Source of the DNA: Actinomycetes bacterium
Lineage (GTDB): Bacteria > Actinomycetota > Acidimicrobiia > Acidimicrobiales > RAAP-2
DNA: 14,207 bases
Reading direction: 5' to 3'
Assembly (NCBI GenBank): GCA_021850345.1
Contig: JAJZMN010000054.1
Coordinates: 1-14,207 of the forward strand
In this document: one piece after another, positions 12,342-14,207 of the stretch
Numbering within the stretch: position 1 is the stretch's first letter
How the letters are laid out: every line of letters starts with the position of its first letter
Made by a program: the position numbers and the translations under genes
Notes under the pieces: generated by a model
The model's database searches: none
Told to the model about the DNA's origin: nothing
Seen by the model: the letters and a program-made list of their open reading frames with translations, nothing else

Positions 12342-14207
12342 TGAATCCACTTCGGCTCCTCCAGGCCGGTGCGGCCCTCCCCGGCGCGGCACTGGGCAGC
12401 GCCCTCGATCGACTGAGCCCGGGCCGACGACGCCGGCGACTCTGGGTGGGCCAGGGGAAGGCGCACATCGAGGTGCGGGGAGTCCACCATCCCGGGAGAG
12501 AGGTGCTCGCGCGCGACGTCGAGCGGGCGCTTCGCGCCGCCACGGGTGTCCAGTGGGCCCAGGTGAACGCCGTCACCGGACGGGTCGTCGTTGCCTTCGA
12601 CCCCGATGGCCCCTCTGTCGACGAACTGGTCGACGTCATCGAGGGCGTCGAGGAGACCTACGACCTCCACGAGGAACGCTTCCCTCACGAGCGCCCCGAG
12701 CATCCCGGGGACATCGAGCCGGTGCGCCGGCAGGCGGTGGCCATCGGGGCGGACGTCCTCGCGCTCGGGGGGAGCGTGTTCGGCCAGGTCCTCCGCGCGG
12801 CACCCATCCCCGCCGAGCTCGGGGCGCTCGTCTCTCTGGCCGAAAACGAGCCCCGGGTCCGGCGCTTCCTCGAACAGCATGTGGGAGTGGCGCTCACCGA
12901 CCTCGGGCTCGGGGTCACGAGCGCCTTCGTGCAGGCACTCTCGCAGGGTCCGCTCACCTTGTTGACCGACATCACGCACCGCGCCAACCAGCTCGGCGAA
13001 CTTCAGGCGAACCGCCGGACGTGGGAGCGACGCGAGGCGGAGCTCTGCGAAGCGCCGCTCGACGAGCCCCCCGAGGCTCTGGCCCTGCCAGAGCGCCAAC
13101 AACCTCTCCGATCCGGCCCGGTCGAGTCGTACGCCGACGTCGCCGCCGCCGCGAGCGTCGCCGGGGCGACGACCGCCCTCGCCGTGACGCGGAGCCCCTG
13201 GCGTGCCGGGGGCATCGTCACCGCGGCCGTTCCCAAGGGTGCGCGCCACGGCCGCGAGGCGTTCGCGTCGCGACTCGGGCGCGAACTGGCAGACCGTGAC
13301 GTCGTGGTGCTCGACCGTAGAGCACTGCGCCGACTGGACCGCATCGACGCCGTCGTGCTCGACGCAGCGGTTCTCTGTTCGGAACGGCTCGTGTTCGGCA
13401 CCGTGCAGCCGGTGGGCAACCTCGATATCGCCACCATCACGGCCAAGGGGCTCGCGCTGTTCGACCCCGCCCGCCCCGAGCGCCTCGTGCGCCGGGGAGT
13501 CTGGACGCTGGGACCCCTGCAGGCGATCGGCGTGGAGGTGCCCAACGGCGCACTGGGGCGTACGCGTGGGCGGAGCAAAGAGGTGCTGCTGGGCGTCGCC
13601 AGGTCGGGCGCCCTCGCCGGCACGATCACCCTCGAGCCGGAGCTTGACCCCTTGGCCGAACCCCTCGCCCAGCTGGTGCGACGCCAAGGTCTCCGGCTCG
13701 TCATCGCCGGGAGGAGCAGCGGGCTGGGAGTCCGGCTTCATGCCGACGACGTCGTCGCCGGAGGCACGCGTCTGGCTGGGTCGGTGAGGGCGCTGCAAGC
13801 CCAGGGCCTTGGGGTGTTGCTCGTGTCGGGCGGCTCTGCCCACGCCGCCCTCGGCGCGGCCGACGTCGGGGTCGGTGTGGATGGGTACGGCGCGCACCCC
13901 CCGTGGGGCGCCGCGCTCTTGACGTGCCGCGGACTGGCCGATGCCCACCTGATCGTCGAGTCGCTGCCCGTCGCGCGGTTGGTCAGCCGGCGCAGCGTGG
14001 CGCTCTCCGCGGCCGGATCCGTGACGGGAGCAGCGTGGTCGATCGTCGGACCGGCCATGAGCGCCTCACGTCGAGCGGCGCTGCCGGTGAACGTGGCCGC
14101 GCTGGTTGCACAGGTGACGGGCGCGGCAGCCGCGGTGTCGCTCGGTCGCCGCCAAGCCCCGGTTCCGGTGGCGGACGTGCCGTGGCACGCCATGGACCCC
14201 GAGACCG
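12341..14207 (+). CDS. ctpI: CtpI-like giant P-type cation ATPase, N-terminal degenerate half (cut by window edge)
   Basis: The frame is open from GTG 12341 to the right edge (622 codons) and is preceded in frame by TAA at 12296. It resembles the N-terminal half of mycobacterial CtpI (about 1630 aa), which precedes a complete P-type ATPase. Order: RLLQAGAALPGAALG start, a heavy-metal-associated-like domain (about 40-105, ...ALRAATGVQWAQVNAVTGRVVVAFD), helical segments (130-220), a hydrophobic pair (275-320), then RALRRLDRIDAVVLDAAVL (about 327-345). There Asp341 lines up with the phosphorylation site but DKTGT is replaced by DAAVL. A HAD-like part follows, in which the GDGxND hinge is changed to SGGSAHA (496-502) before ALGAADVGVGV. 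Helices around 550-610 end in VPWHAMDPE, equivalent to the WHALDPE that opens the true ATPase unit. The N-terminal half cannot itself be catalytic. The cation is unknown. Confidence 0.88.
   Translation, partial: MNPLRLLQAGAALPGAALGSALDRLSPGRRRRRLWVGQGKAHIEVRGVHHPGREVLARDVERALRAATGVQWAQVNAVTGRVVVAFDPDGPSVDELVDVIEGVEETYDLHEERFPHERPEHPGDIEPVRRQAVAIGADVLALGGSVFGQVLRAAPIPAELGALVSLAENEPRVRRFLEQHVGVALTDLGLGVTSAFVQALSQGPLTLLTDITHRANQLGELQANRRTWERREAELCEAPLDEPPEALALPERQQPLRSGPVESYADVAAAASVAGATTALAVTRSPWRAGGIVTAAVPKGARHGREAFASRLGRELADRDVVVLDRRALRRLDRIDAVVLDAAVLCSERLVFGTVQPVGNLDIATITAKGLALFDPARPERLVRRGVWTLGPLQAIGVEVPNGALGRTRGRSKEVLLGVARSGALAGTITLEPELDPLAEPLAQLVRRQGLRLVIAGRSSGLGVRLHADDVVAGGTRLAGSVRALQAQGLGVLLVSGGSAHAALGAADVGVGVDGYGAHPPWGAALLTCRGLADAHLIVESLPVARLVSRRSVALSAAGSVTGAAWSIVGPAMSASRRAALPVNVAALVAQVTGAAAAVSLGRRQAPVPVADVPWHAMDPET

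Noticed and set aside
12287..13948. 553-codon open frame on the minus strand opposite the ATPase gene
   Set aside because: It is a high-GC shadow. The plus strand reads CtpI-like protein throughout, while the minus translation shows no recognisable domain and is rich in Arg/Gly/Asp.

Overview
The window is high-GC DNA with frequent GTG/TTG starts, 4-bp stop/start overlaps and actinobacterial gene content: an MtrA/MtrB-like two-component system followed by a GerMN-domain lipoprotein, and a CtpI-type giant P-type ATPase. This points to an actinomycete-like member of the Actinomycetota, perhaps an uncultured or acidimicrobial lineage. The phylum is inferred from gene content only. No tRNA, rRNA, CRISPR array, transposase or integrase was recognised. 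No stretch over 300 bases lacks a gene.

Region 1 (1-5039, all minus strand, read right to left): a LacI-family regulator, a short array of ~22-bp GC-rich tandem repeats, a beta-hydroxyacid dehydrogenase-type oxidoreductase with an unusual C-terminal tail and a good candidate leaderless promoter, then three parts of a branched-chain amino acid-type ABC importer (periplasmic-type binding protein, LivH permease, LivM permease cut by the window edge). The layout suggests a catabolic locus: import of an organic or amino acid, oxidation by the dehydrogenase, and control by the LacI protein. The substrate cannot be read from the sequence.

Region 2 (5237-9042): a membrane-anchored collagen-like surface protein (minus) is divergent from a response regulator / histidine kinase / GerMN lipoprotein operon (plus). 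The 266-bp divergent intergenic region holds a GTTACA-N5-GTTACA direct repeat, the form expected of an OmpR-family (MtrA-like) binding site. The three-gene operon looks like a reduced version of mtrA-mtrB-lpqB, a cell-envelope/cell-division signalling module.

Region 3 (9064-11180): a stand-alone cyclic-nucleotide-binding-domain protein and an Asp-box beta-propeller (both minus), divergent from a SAM methyltransferase that seems to lack part of its core.

Region 4 (11216-14207, plus): an SRPBCC-like protein, a 74-aa membrane protein, a 43-aa hydrophobic micro-ORF with a perfect Shine-Dalgarno sequence, and the start of a CtpI-like P-type ATPase. Its GTG start sits at the foot of a perfect 10-bp inverted repeat. 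The visible 622 codons form the degenerate ATPase-like N-terminal half of the family; the catalytic half should follow beyond the right edge. The micro-ORF and palindrome directly before the ATPase are the most intriguing undescribed elements here.
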